Of a DNA stretch of 64,000 nucleotides, positions 52,089 to 61,012 are shown piece after piece (within the stretch, counting starts at the first letter, position 1; every line of letters starts with the position of its first letter). A model generated the notes under the pieces. It did not search any database, was not told where the DNA came from, and was given only the letters and a program-made list of their open reading frames with translations. Position numbers and translations under genes: made by a program. Source of the DNA: Segatella copri DSM 18205 (GTDB lineage Bacteria > Bacteroidota > Bacteroidia > Bacteroidales > Bacteroidaceae); assembly GCF_025151535.1 (NCBI RefSeq), contig NZ_CP102288.1, positions 2,551,501 to 2,615,500 on the forward strand, read 5' to 3'.

Positions 52089-54026
52089 TCATGTAACTCC
52101 CTGATTTCCAATATCCAGATTTTTTGAGGTATGATTTGGGTGTAGCATGGATTTTCTTTTCCCGAGCGGTTTGGGGTTAATGTAGAGCAAATCATAGATG
52201 GCGGAGAGTTTACTCTCTGCCTCTGTGCTCTGTCTTATACTAATGACCTGCCCATCTACGGTTTCAACTTTTGCAGTAACCACAACCTGTGTGCTGGCAA
52301 TGCGCATGATTTCATCCCATCTCACATTCTCATGCTTCTTCAATTTCAGGCGATACTTGGTGACGCTGACCACCCAATATGCCAGTATGGCAAGGTTGAG
52401 ATGAGCCTTGATTCCATTGTCGCTCTTATGATAGACAGGACGGATATCCAAGTCTGTCTTCAACACATGGAAAGTCTCCTCTACGGTTCTGATTACATTA
52501 TAAAATTTCCAGATGTTCAATTCCTGGCTTTCATCAAGGCTCGTCAGCAAGACATATTTTCCATGGAACTTTCTTCTCTGAGCAGCCTTGTCCTCTCTGC
52601 ATTCCCAGGTCATGGAAGTAGCAACCTCGTTCTTTCCTGTACCCTCATAGGTAAAGGTAACGTTGTATGACAGGCGAATGGCTCCATATTGCTTGTCCAA
52701 TTTGCCCAATCGCTTGTTCACGGCGTCACGTTTCTTGGTTCCGCCCTTGGTAAGAATACCCTTTTTGATTGCTTCCAATCCCTCCTCATAGCGTTTGCAT
52801 GCCTGCTCATACATGGAGCGTTCCTTGGCCCCCTTTGCGTCACTATCCACCATGAGAGCCTTGACGGATTCTCCATCCATGTCAACCTTACCCATCTGCA
52901 AGCGTATCTGCTGTCCCTTTTTGTCGGTATGATTGATGATTTCTGAACTTGTAGACTCGAACTTGCTATCGCCGGAAGGGAGTACGGTAATGTAGTCGAA
53001 TCCATTGGCTTTTAACCAATTGACATTCGGCTTGGAGTAGAAGCCTGCATCCATCACTACGACACGTTTGGCTTCCTGAGTGGTGGTCTTGGCCAAAGTG
53101 CCAACGACTTCCTCAACGGTAGTAGAATCATGACGGTTTCCCTCGTATATCATTGTGCGGACGAGTAATCCCTCTGTGTTTACTACAGCAGCAAGGACAA
53201 CAATCCTGCAGTCGTCCCTTTTCTCTTTGGAACGACCATACTGACAGAGTTCACTGTTCTCCATTTTCCCCTCAAAGTAGGAGTTTGTGATGTCAAACAG
53301 AAGGATTTTCTCCTCGATGCCGAACATGCTGCATACCCTGTCATGGAGCCAGTCCTCAAGACCATGGTGCTCGTCCCACAGACGCTTGGCACTTTCGTAC
53401 AAGGCATCTTTGGTTATTTTCTCCTTAGGAATGCCGAACATCTCTGCAAGTGCAGTGTTCTCACGAAGATAGCGGACGGTCTTCAATTCTGAATATGGAT
53501 AGATGGCACGTGCGATAATCTGCATGAGGGCAAAGTTTATATGGTCACGCTTCCATCCCCTGGAGGTCAGATATTTACGAATATCAAGCATACGCATGGT
53601 AGAGTTGCAGAGGTTCTCGCAACCGATGATGCGAGCTTCATGCTGGGTGAGCGTTTCAAGCTTAACGGCAACTGCTTTCTTGCGCTCCTCTTCTTCGCGA
53701 ACCTTGCGCTCGGCGATGAGACGGGGATCGTTTTCCTGGGCATACTTGCTGCTGCGGTACTTCACGTATTGAGACATGGCTTCCTCGTAGAGCTTTTTGT
53801 TATCACACATCACGCTTTGTCCATCCTCAATCATAGTGGTAAGCATGGCTGCCAGTCGGTTACGTTCATCCTTGTCAAAGCCGGGAAGTTCTCCAAGGCA
53901 AAGAACACTACGATGCTTAGTCTTGCCATCTTTGTCGATGTAAGACTTCGTGAGACGATAGTAATCATATGCGATTGCTGTACCATCTCCCTGATCGCGA
54001 TATTTCTTTGCCTTGGATATATACAT
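52089..54026 (-). CDS. DDE transposase, IS1634-like (IS4 superfamily)
   Basis: Moves the IS. From MYISKAKKYRDQGDGTAIAYD it has 645 residues. The RNase H-like core shows LLFDITNSYFEGKMENSELC, RVVVMDAGFYSKPNVNWLKANGFDYITVLP and, near the end, IRTVEETFHVLKTDLDIRPVYH (Glu with the YREK-like segment), then KAHLNLAILAYWVV. The length over 600 and the long helical insert fit the IS1634/IS1549 group. The start was chosen after the TACCTTTG box at 54035-54042. No frameshift is seen, so it is probably active. Confidence 0.9.
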   Translation of the reverse strand: MYISKAKKYRDQGDGTAIAYDYYRLTKSYIDKDGKTKHRSVLCLGELPGFDKDERNRLAAMLTTMIEDGQSVMCDNKKLYEEAMSQYVKYRSSKYAQENDPRLIAERKVREEEERKKAVAVKLETLTQHEARIIGCENLCNSTMRMLDIRKYLTSRGWKRDHINFALMQIIARAIYPYSELKTVRYLRENTALAEMFGIPKEKITKDALYESAKRLWDEHHGLEDWLHDRVCSMFGIEEKILLFDITNSYFEGKMENSELCQYGRSKEKRDDCRIVVLAAVVNTEGLLVRTMIYEGNRHDSTTVEEVVGTLAKTTTQEAKRVVVMDAGFYSKPNVNWLKANGFDYITVLPSGDSKFESTSSEIINHTDKKGQQIRLQMGKVDMDGESVKALMVDSDAKGAKERSMYEQACKRYEEGLEAIKKGILTKGGTKKRDAVNKRLGKLDKQYGAIRLSYNVTFTYEGTGKNEVATSMTWECREDKAAQRRKFHGKYVLLTSLDESQELNIWKFYNVIRTVEETFHVLKTDLDIRPVYHKSDNGIKAHLNLAILAYWVVSVTKYRLKLKKHENVRWDEIMRIASTQVVVTAKVETVDGQVISIRQSTEAESKLSAIYDLLYINPKPLGKRKSMLHPNHTSKNLDIGNQGVT

Positions 54027-54034
54027 TTCGGGGG

Positions 54035-54042
54035 CAAAGGTA
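54035..54042 (-). promoter_or_regulatory. -7 promoter box of the transposase gene
   Basis: TACCTTTG on the minus strand, 8 bases before the ATG at 54026: a very short leader. Confidence 0.55.
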
Positions 54043-54225
54043 CACACAATTTTTTAACTGGCAAAACGGGCGGGTGTAGCATTTTGGGGATTTTCCCGAA
54101 CATTCGCCGCAAATTAGGATTCTTTATGCAAAATCAGCTAGGTAATTGGCTGAAAACTGCCAAAATCTAGGATTTCGTTAGGAATCTTTAAGTTTTTCAT
54201 CAAAGACTGCTGCAATGTGGGTTAA

Positions 54226-55330
54226 GCACCAACGTGCTTACCGGAGCAGAAAGGAAGTTTTCGATGGTTCCCTTGCAAAGAAACACAAGAACAGCCGCAA
54301 GAACAACCGCCAGCCCCACATGCACCAAAGCCTCGGAGAAAATGATGGCATGAATGTTCTTCGATTCGGCACCATAGCACTTGCGGACAGCCATTTCGCG
54401 CGAACGGCTTACCAAATTGCCCACGATGATAAGCAGATAGTTCATCACCGAAGTAAAAAGGAGGACAAAAGCCACAATAGACATAATCCATCCCATCTTC
54501 TTGATATAAGGATTTTGGGTGTAAACATCGCTCAATACCGTGAAATCATAGTTCAGTTCTATTCCCATATTCTTCATCTCCTTCAAAGGGAAATGATCCT
54601 CTCTCATCTTATTCACGTAAGGCTTGAGTTCTTTTGCATCATGTCCCTTTGCCAATCGGATGTAGGACCCATAGGAATCATTTCCCACCCATTGGCCTCT
54701 GCCATCGTAGGAATATACGTATGGCACACTACACATCGACAGAATCATCTGCGTACCATGAAAGGAAGAGCCCCAAGGAAACGCTTCGAAAACACCATAG
54801 ATGGTAAAAGTGGTTCCCGGATAATTAGAAAGCGTGAAATGCTTGCCTACAACATTACCGCCAATCTTTGCTGCCGTTTCTGAATCGATGAGACAGGATA
54901 AGGGTTGGGATAAAATCTGTTTAGCCTTGCCTATCAATATCTTCTGTGGAAAGACATCAAAGAAACAACTGTCTGCCATCCTGATATTGGCAGAAACGAT
55001 GTTCTGGTCTTCCATCTTGCATTGGGCACCATCATAAAAATAGAGAGTACTGGTAGCAGCTTCCACCATAGGCGCATATTGCTTTACACCTTGGGCGGTG
55101 GCTCCAGAAGTATTAGTAAACTCCATGGTTTCGCCATGGTTAGTACCCACTTCCGAAATCTGATACGTCCTTTCCCATCCTGGGAAATACGTATCGTAAG
55201 TCTGCTCGAAATAAATCTCGGCAATAATTACCGAACTGATTGCCAATCCGAGCGCCAGACACAACATCTTCACGAAATTGTGCTGACCTCTTCGAGGCAG
55301 ATTCTTGAATGCGTTAATAATATGATTCAT
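54226..55330 (-). pseudogene. MacB-like ABC permease, N-terminal part (IS-disrupted)
   Basis: Starts MNHIINAFKNLPRRGQHNFVK with the first helix LGLAISSVIIAEIYFEQTYD, the MacB periplasmic domain (MEFTNTSGATAQGVKQYAPM ...), and the first FtsX helices with IVAFVLLFTSVMNYLLIIVG and SREMAVRKCYGAESKNIHAI. It reads into the IS for a few codons after STLVLN and stops. In the intact gene STLVLN would continue as RGSWILVV at 52065. Confidence 0.9.
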
Positions 55331-55408
55331 ATCAAATATCCTGTTTCAAGGGCGTTAGCCCAATTTATCACTAATCACTACTAATTAATCATTACTAACT
55401 AATCACTA

Positions 55409-56662
55409 CTAATTAAAAACTAAGACATCATTATCCTTATAGGCTTCATAGCCGCTAACGATAACCTGCTCACCCGGCTCCAAACCTTCAATCACCTCAT
55501 AATACTGAGGATTCTGGCGACCGATGGTGATCTTTCGGCGATAAGCCTTCTTGCCACTCTTGTCTAATACAAAAATCCATTGACCACCCGTTACACTATA
55601 GAACGTGCCTTTAGGGATAATTATTGCCTGCTTAGACTGACCGAGCTGCAAATCTACATAATAAGTCTGACCGGTTCGGATGTTGCCTGGGCGAACGCCT
55701 TTGAAGACGAAGTCGATGCGGAATCTGCCGTCTCTTACCTCGGGATAAACCTTGCGAACCTGCAGGAGATAATGCTTACCGTTCTGGTCGAAAGTGGCAG
55801 TAAGTCCCGGTTTTACCCGGTCAATGTAATGCTCATCCACCTGCGCCTGCACCTTGAAATCGCTGAGGTCGTTGATGACTCCAATCTTCTGTCCAGCCTG
55901 GATGCTCTGTCCCAGCTCCACATCTAGCAAGCCGATTTCACCCGAAATGGTGCTGCGGATGTTCAGCTTCTCCTTGCGCTGGCGAACCAGTTGCACATTC
56001 TTCTGCATGGCTTCCAGATTATCGCCCATCTGATCCATCTGCGAACGGCGGAGCTGTGCATCCTTCTTCAATCGCTTGCTGATGAGCGCATGCTTCTTGA
56101 CGGCAAGGTCGTAATCTTCCTTAGCCTTCAGATACTCCTCGCGCGAATTGAGTTCTTCCTTGTGCAACGCCTCCTGATGCTGATAGGAACGGCGCTTGGT
56201 AATGACATCCTGCGAAAGCGACAGTTCCTCGTTGCTATTGTTCAGACGGTCCTGCTCCATCGAAATCTGGGTGTTGCGAAGCATGTCCTGCTTTTCGGCA
56301 AGTTCGCTTTCGGCATTCAGAATCTCCAGGTCGAGATTCGAATTGCTCAGTTTCACGATCACATCACCCTTGTTCACGTGGGCACCTTCATCCACCACTT
56401 TCTCCAGAACAATACCGCCTTCCTCGGAACTGATCTGCACCACGGAGATAGGAACCACCTGTCCATCCACCGAAACATAATCGTTGAACTGCGCCTTCTC
56501 CACGGTTCCGATGCTCAATCCCTTCCTGTCCACCTTCAGAGTGGAAGAGAAATTGCTCAATCCCAACCAAATGAGGACTGCGATCAAAACCGCTCCTCCG
56601 CCAATCCATGCCCAGTACTTGCGAGGCACGAGATATTTTTTCTTTTCTATTTTTATATCCAT
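55409..56662 (-). CDS. HlyD/MacA-type periplasmic adaptor
   Basis: Links the inner-membrane ABC pump to TolC. 417 residues; one N-terminal membrane helix (WAWIGGGAVLIAVLIWLGL), a lipoyl half (VDEGAHVNKGDVIVKL), a long coiled-coil hairpin (about 115-235), the second lipoyl half (STISGEIGLLDVELGQSIQAGQ), a beta-barrel, and a membrane-proximal end (VIEGLEPGEQVIVSGYEAY). It lies between tolC (63-base gap) and the split permease. Confidence 0.92.
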   Translation of the reverse strand: MDIKIEKKKYLVPRKYWAWIGGGAVLIAVLIWLGLSNFSSTLKVDRKGLSIGTVEKAQFNDYVSVDGQVVPISVVQISSEEGGIVLEKVVDEGAHVNKGDVIVKLSNSNLDLEILNAESELAEKQDMLRNTQISMEQDRLNNSNEELSLSQDVITKRRSYQHQEALHKEELNSREEYLKAKEDYDLAVKKHALISKRLKKDAQLRRSQMDQMGDNLEAMQKNVQLVRQRKEKLNIRSTISGEIGLLDVELGQSIQAGQKIGVINDLSDFKVQAQVDEHYIDRVKPGLTATFDQNGKHYLLQVRKVYPEVRDGRFRIDFVFKGVRPGNIRTGQTYYVDLQLGQSKQAIIIPKGTFYSVTGGQWIFVLDKSGKKAYRRKITIGRQNPQYYEVIEGLEPGEQVIVSGYEAYKDNDVLVFN

Positions 56663-56725
56663 AATTTAAGTGAAGAGTGAAGAGTGAAGAACGAAAAGTG
56701 AAGAATTCACTTGCATTCTCCAGGT

Positions 56726-58069
56726 TTATTTAATTAAATTTTCTCCCTGATAATAACCTACTAACCTCTGTTTGATGATGAGCAACATCTGCATCTGGAG
56801 TTCCTTGATTCTGCTTTCCAGAAGCGTCTGGGCTGCGGTATGAAGATCGAAGGTGGAAAGCATTCCTTCTTCAAACTTCCGGCTCGACATGTGATAGGCG
56901 AGCGAATCTGAGGCCACCTTCTTCTGCATCTGATGCAACTCCTTGGCGTAACCCTCTGCATCCATTACCGCCTGGGCTATCTGGTCGTGAAGCTTGCGAC
57001 GGGTTTCCTCCAGGTTCACCTGTGCCAGTTGCCAGTCGTTGCGTGCCTTCTTCACGCTGTGCCAGCGGTCGCTATTATAAATAGGGATGGAAAGGGTCAA
57101 CGCGAGGTATTCGCCCTGATTGTTGCGAAACTGCGAGGCAAACCCATCGTATTGCCCTTTCTGAGAGAGATTCTTATAATAGTTGGTAGAAATGCCGCCA
57201 CCGAGAGAGAGTGATGGCAGCAATCTGCCTTTTGCTATCTTGTAATCATACCGTGCCCGCTCCACTTCGTATTCTGCCGACTTCAAATCGGGAGAAATAT
57301 GCTGGAAGCCCTGGTAAACGGTTTCGTAGTTTACTCCAGATTCAGGAACCTCTTTATTTTCTGCCTTTAGCTTCAGATTCCGCTCTTCAGTTATCTGGAT
57401 TTTCAGCTCTTCATCCACCGGAAAATTCATCGCGGATTTCAAGGCGAGCAGACTCTGTTTTGCCACATTCTCCTGATGCGTAAGATTGTATTCATCTTCC
57501 GCCACCTGCGATTCCATCTGCACCACATCCGGGCGTCCCTTCTCGCCCAGCTCATACAGGCGCTTCATCTTAGCCAGCATCCGCTTGCTTTCGTTCAGTT
57601 TCTCGCTTGCTATCTGAATGCTTGCCTCCGCATAGGCAGCATCCACATATTTCTGCATCACGTCGATGGCTCGGTCGTCCTGAATCTTCTGCATCGCCGT
57701 GGCTGAATAATCACGGCTCAGCTTAGCCTGCTTCAAGGCGTTGATGGTGGCGAAACCATCGAAGACATTCAGTTCGGCATAAAGCTGATAGTAGTTGTTG
57801 AATGTCGTTACATGATTATAAGTATTGGTTTCTGGGTCGATGTTTCGTCCCCAGGCGTACTGTCCCTGTACGCCACCCGTAACGGTAGGCAGGAATCCAG
57901 CCACAGCATGCTGGTAATCCTGCTTGCGCTGGCGGGCATTCACCACCTCCCGCTTCACCTCCGTGGCGTGCTCCACGGCGTATTTCATACAGTCGTCAAG
58001 GCTCCAGCTCTGTGCCGAGACTCCAGCCGCCCAGACCAACCATCCTATCAATATTCCTATTCTTTTCAT
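56726..58069 (-). CDS. TolC-family outer-membrane efflux protein
   Basis: Outer-membrane channel of a tripartite export system. From MKRIGILIGWLVWAAGVSAQ it has 447 residues, with a signal peptide and two OEP repeats (SLDDCMKYAVEHATEVKREVVN ... SPDLKSAEYEVERARYDYKIAKG, YLALTLSIPIYNSDRWHSV). ATGs further upstream at 58081 and 58120 exist, but the sigma-54 promoter predicts transcription from about 58085, so 58069 (or 58081) is favoured. First gene of the export operon. Confidence 0.92.
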   Translation of the reverse strand: MKRIGILIGWLVWAAGVSAQSWSLDDCMKYAVEHATEVKREVVNARQRKQDYQHAVAGFLPTVTGGVQGQYAWGRNIDPETNTYNHVTTFNNYYQLYAELNVFDGFATINALKQAKLSRDYSATAMQKIQDDRAIDVMQKYVDAAYAEASIQIASEKLNESKRMLAKMKRLYELGEKGRPDVVQMESQVAEDEYNLTHQENVAKQSLLALKSAMNFPVDEELKIQITEERNLKLKAENKEVPESGVNYETVYQGFQHISPDLKSAEYEVERARYDYKIAKGRLLPSLSLGGGISTNYYKNLSQKGQYDGFASQFRNNQGEYLALTLSIPIYNSDRWHSVKKARNDWQLAQVNLEETRRKLHDQIAQAVMDAEGYAKELHQMQKKVASDSLAYHMSSRKFEEGMLSTFDLHTAAQTLLESRIKELQMQMLLIIKQRLVGYYQGENLIK

Positions 58070-58095
58070 AATTTTCTTCATTTTGGTATGATAAG

Positions 58096-58111
58096 GACAA
58101 GAGCCGTGCCA
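58096..58111 (-). promoter_or_regulatory. Sigma-54 (-24/-12) promoter of the tolC operon
   Basis: TGGCACGGCTCTTGTC on the minus strand against the consensus TGGCACG-N4-TTGCA: the -24 box is perfect and the spacing exact; only the -12 C is T. It lies 58-93 bp downstream of two regulator palindromes. Confidence 0.75.
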
Positions 58112-58166
58112 AAACAGCATTTCTCCTGATAATCAAGCCATTATATAAAATTCCTCATTAAACAAA

Positions 58167-58206
58167 CTGTCCAACAATTAGACACCACCGTCTAATTGTT
58201 GGACAG
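58167..58206. promoter_or_regulatory. Paired palindromic sites for the NtrC-type regulator
   Basis: GTCCAACAATTAGAC (58169-58183) and GTCTAATTGTTGGAC (58190-58204); each is a 15-base dyad and together they form a larger perfect inverted repeat with 17-base arms and ACCACC in the middle. Located about 85-120 bp upstream of the predicted start, the normal place for an enhancer. The same motif stands before the regulator gene at 46432. Confidence 0.75.
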
Positions 58207-58225
58207 AAAACCGCAGATTAAAGCT

Positions 58226-58501
58226 AAATACTCTTCACTCTTCACCTTTCGGCCGGGAACCCCTGTGTTTATCGGCATTCCGAGGGGTGAAGAGTTCTTT
58301 TCATCTCTTCACCCACTCTTCACCACTCTTCACCACTCTGTTTTGGAGGATTTGCAAACCGCTAAGAGAATTGGCGCAAGATACGCCTGAAGGGTGAAGA
58401 GTGGTGAAGAGTAGGTGAAGAGTGCCCGAATACTCTTCACCCCTCGGAATGCCGATAAACACAGGGGATTCGGGGCTTTTGGTGAAGGGTGAAGAGTATT
58501 T
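58226..58501. mobile_element. MITE-like element with 70-bp inverted ends, copy 2
   Basis: Same ends, inside and right-hand tail as the copy at 17531-17811. Differences are scattered single bases and a changed middle. It sits upstream of the tolC operon and downstream of the minus-strand gene at 58672. Confidence 0.7.
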
Positions 58502-58560
58502 GGCAGGAAGCCTATACGAAAACAAAATAAAGGAGTTTTCGATAACTGTTCCAGTAAAAC

Positions 58561-58648
58561 AGCCGACTAGCCACTCATGCGCTAGTCGGCTGTTTGCGTT
58601 TTGCCAGTTAGCTATTTATATTTTGCCAGTTGGCTATTTTCGGTTCTC
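58561..58648. repeat. 22-bp lattice array, 4 units (array 6)
   Basis: Homologous to units 1-4 of array 4 in exact register: AGCCGACTAG..., TAGTCGGCTGTTTGC..., CAGTTAGCTATTTATA..., CAGTTGGCTATTTTC.... After 58654 the two loci diverge. Confidence 0.75.
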
Positions 58649-58671
58649 GCATCAGCTGTTCCCGACATTTT

Positions 58672-58830
58672 CTAATAATGCTCCATATAACCCTTGGTAA
58701 ACATATCGTAGGACAGGGCTTCCAGTTCTGAGAGCGTCATCTGCTCTACCGAATGCTCAATCTTACGTATCAGTTCGTCTCGCTTGAAATCGTCGTCATC
58801 GCTCAGACGCGATGTAAATCTGTTACTCAT
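58672..58830 (-). CDS. Small acidic protein of unknown function
   Basis: 52 residues from MSNRFTSRLSDDDDFKRDELI, continuing EHSVEQMTLSELEALSYDMFTKGYMEHY. No family recognised; soluble and helical by look. The frame is open further upstream, but those codons are the heptad repeat at 58836, so the inner ATG was chosen. It follows ribD on the same strand and may be cotranscribed. Confidence 0.6.
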   Translation of the reverse strand: MSNRFTSRLSDDDDFKRDELIRKIEHSVEQMTLSELEALSYDMFTKGYMEHY

Positions 58831-58835
58831 TTTCT

Positions 58836-58905
58836 TGAATGTTAAGTGTTGAATGTTAAATGTTGAATTGGGCATACGCCACTAAATCTGTGTCATCTGT
58901 GAATT
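58836..58905. repeat. Heptad repeat with conserved tail, copy 2
   Basis: GTTAAGTGTTGAATGTTAAA heptads, then GGCATACGCCACTAAATCTG and TGTCATCTGTGA, the same composite as at 50699-50762. Confidence 0.65.
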
Positions 58906-58946
58906 GAAAATCGCTGGCCGAAGGGAAAAGCAAATCTATGAGAAGA

Positions 58947-59984
58947 TTACATCCGCTCGTAGGTATTGATAACATTTCCATCATACGCCTCGTGGCTGAT
59001 TAACCGGACGTTATGAGGAAGCATAGGCGCTGGCGTTCCAGAAGTTACGGAGTTTTCCACAGATGTGGATAACAACGTTTCTGCCCTGATTTCATCCCAA
59101 AGTCCAGCATCGAGGAATGCCTGATGGGTGATGGCGCCTCCCTCTACTATCAGCGACTGCACCTTATTATTATATAAGTACTGCATGATTTGCTGCAACA
59201 CTTCCGTCTTGCCCCGTGAGAAATCCAGACCTTCGAAACAAGGATGATGGCGGTCGATGACCAGGCGCATCGGGTCCTTGCCGCTCCAATCTCTAACGTT
59301 GAGCTGACTGTGGTCGCGCTCATCGGTTACGCGGCCTATGAGGATGGCATCGTTCTCAGCACGCAACTTGTGGGAGAGCATCTTGGTGAAAGGCGAGGAA
59401 ATAGCCATACCCCTACCCCCGTTGTCAAGAAAGCCATTCGCGGTCTGCGCCCATTTCAGGATGATGTAAGGACGCTGATGGGTGTTGAAGGTGATGAAGC
59501 GCTTGTTGAGTTCGAGACATTCCGCCTCCAGAACGCCTACTGTTACTTCGATGCCTGCCTCGCGAATCTTGCGGATACCGCGGCCCTGAACCTTGGCAAA
59601 GGGATCTACGCAGCCGCAAACGCATCGCTTTACTCCTTTTCTTACTATCAAATCGGCGCAAGGCGGCGTCTTGCCGTAATGAGAGCAGGGTTCGAGACTC
59701 ACATAGATGGTAGCTTGGCTTAATAGATGCTCATCCTCGGGCTTAACAGATGCAAAGGCGTTGACTTCAGCATGCCCTTCTCCGCATCTTACATGATAGC
59801 CTTCGCCGATGATTCTGCCATCCCCACTCACGATAACGGCTCCCACCATCGGATTGGGTTTGGCATTCTCTCTTCCGTTTTTCGCCAGCTGCAGACAGCG
59901 GCGCATAAACATTTCGTCTATTTCCTTTTGCGACAACGGTTCGCCCGTCTTCACATTCTGAAAAGAAACATTATTTTGTTCCAT
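58947..59984 (-). CDS. ribD: Bifunctional riboflavin enzyme RibD
   Basis: Deaminates and then reduces the pyrimidine intermediate of riboflavin synthesis. 345 residues: deaminase domain (about 28-150) with zinc motif HAEVNAF and PCSHYGKTPPCADLIV; reductase domain (about 170-345) with RPYIILKWAQTANGFLDNGG and SLIVEGGAITHQAFLDAGLWDE. The first 20 residues (MEQNNVSFQNVKTGEPLSQK) are an extension; an alternative start is MFMRRCLQLAKNG. No other rib genes are nearby. Confidence 0.94.
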   Translation of the reverse strand: MEQNNVSFQNVKTGEPLSQKEIDEMFMRRCLQLAKNGRENAKPNPMVGAVIVSGDGRIIGEGYHVRCGEGHAEVNAFASVKPEDEHLLSQATIYVSLEPCSHYGKTPPCADLIVRKGVKRCVCGCVDPFAKVQGRGIRKIREAGIEVTVGVLEAECLELNKRFITFNTHQRPYIILKWAQTANGFLDNGGRGMAISSPFTKMLSHKLRAENDAILIGRVTDERDHSQLNVRDWSGKDPMRLVIDRHHPCFEGLDFSRGKTEVLQQIMQYLYNNKVQSLIVEGGAITHQAFLDAGLWDEIRAETLLSTSVENSVTSGTPAPMLPHNVRLISHEAYDGNVINTYERM

Positions 59985-60031
59985 ATCTAAAACTTTTCTT
60001 CGTTTTTTACTTACTTTTCGATAAAATGTCG

Positions 60032-60039
60032 TACCTTTG
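60032..60039 (+). promoter_or_regulatory. -7 promoter box of prmC
   Basis: TACCTTTG, 28 bases before the ATG at 60068. It excludes the ATG at 60026. Confidence 0.6.
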
Positions 60040-60067
60040 CTCTCAAATCATAATATACGATTTAGAG

Positions 60068-60946
60068 ATGAAAACGTATCAACAACTTTGGCAATCCATT
60101 ACCCCTCTATATGAGGCGGGCGAAGCACAGGCTATCGTCCGCACCGTGCTCGATGTAAAGTACGGAATGACGCTGACCGACATAATCTGCGGCAAAGTTA
60201 ATGAATTATCTGCAGATGAAGAAAGAAAACTGGAAGAAATTATCAGAAGATTGCAAAAAGGCGAACCTGTACAGTATGTTCTGGGCGAAGCTGACTTTGC
60301 AGGAAGAACCTTCCATGTAGAGCCGGGCGTGCTGATTCCGAGACCCGAAACGGCGGAACTCTGCGAGTGGATAGAAAAAGATGCGACTGAAAACAAAGGG
60401 ATTACGGAAGGAGAGAATGAAGAAAACGCCATCCGCATCCTGGACATCTGTACGGGTTCGGGCTGCATCGCCATTACGTTGGGACTGGACATCGGCGGCT
60501 CGGAGGTTACGGGTTGGGATATTTCGGAAGATGCCTTGAAGATAGCACAGGGAAATGTTGCGCTTCTGGATGCCGGTAACGTAAAAATAGAATATCAGGA
60601 TGCCCTGAAGTTGGCGGAAACATCGGATGCCGGAAGATGGAACATCATCGTGAGCAATCCCCCGTATATCTGCGAAAAAGAGAAAGCGGATATGGAGAAG
60701 AATGTGTTGGAACACGAACCCGGAATCGCCCTCTTCGTGCCCGATGAAGAGCCTCTGAAGTTCTACAGAGCCATCGCCGAATATGCCTCTTCTGCCCTCA
60801 AATCCGGAGGTGCATTATACTTCGAAATCAATCCTATCTACGAAAAAGAAACAAGGGAAATGCTGGAAGGATTGGGGTTTAAAGCTATTGATACAAAGGA
60901 AGATGCCTTCGGAAAGCAGAGAATGATGCGAGCCGGAAAATCATAA
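60068..60946 (+). CDS. prmC: Peptide chain release factor N5-glutamine methyltransferase
   Basis: Methylates the GGQ glutamine of release factors with S-adenosylmethionine. 292 residues from MKTYQQLWQSITPLYEAGEA. The N-terminal helical domain ends in GEPVQYVLGEADFAGRTFHV; the SAM site is ILDICTGSGCIAITLGL; the catalytic NPPY is in WNIIVSNPPYICEKEK. The stop codon TAA belongs to a heptad repeat (60939 onward). Confidence 0.94.
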   Translation: MKTYQQLWQSITPLYEAGEAQAIVRTVLDVKYGMTLTDIICGKVNELSADEERKLEEIIRRLQKGEPVQYVLGEADFAGRTFHVEPGVLIPRPETAELCEWIEKDATENKGITEGENEENAIRILDICTGSGCIAITLGLDIGGSEVTGWDISEDALKIAQGNVALLDAGNVKIEYQDALKLAETSDAGRWNIIVSNPPYICEKEKADMEKNVLEHEPGIALFVPDEEPLKFYRAIAEYASSALKSGGALYFEINPIYEKETREMLEGLGFKAIDTKEDAFGKQRMMRAGKS

Positions 60947-61012
60947 AGTTCAATGTTCAAATCTCAAAGTTCAAAGTAAAATCATCATGTTCAAATCTCA
61001 AAGTTCAAAGTA
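60939..61012. repeat. Heptad repeat between prmC and recX
   Basis: AATCATAAAGTTCAATGTTC, then TCAAATC / TCAAAGT heptads repeated twice. Same family as 37014 and 39200. It supplies the stop of prmC and perhaps the first codons of recX. Confidence 0.75.

Larger units (their letters stand above)
52070..54221 (-). mobile_element. Insertion sequence, 2152 bp, with TTAA target duplication
   Basis: Ends are inverted: left CCCACATTGCAGTCACC, right (reverse complement) CCCACATTGCAGCAGTC, i.e. 12 identical bases then an imperfect match. TTAA flanks both ends (52066-52069 and 54222-54225), a 4-bp target duplication. It carries one transposase gene and is inserted in an ABC permease gene. Because the ends, duplication and transposase are intact, the insertion looks recent. 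Confidence 0.92.
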
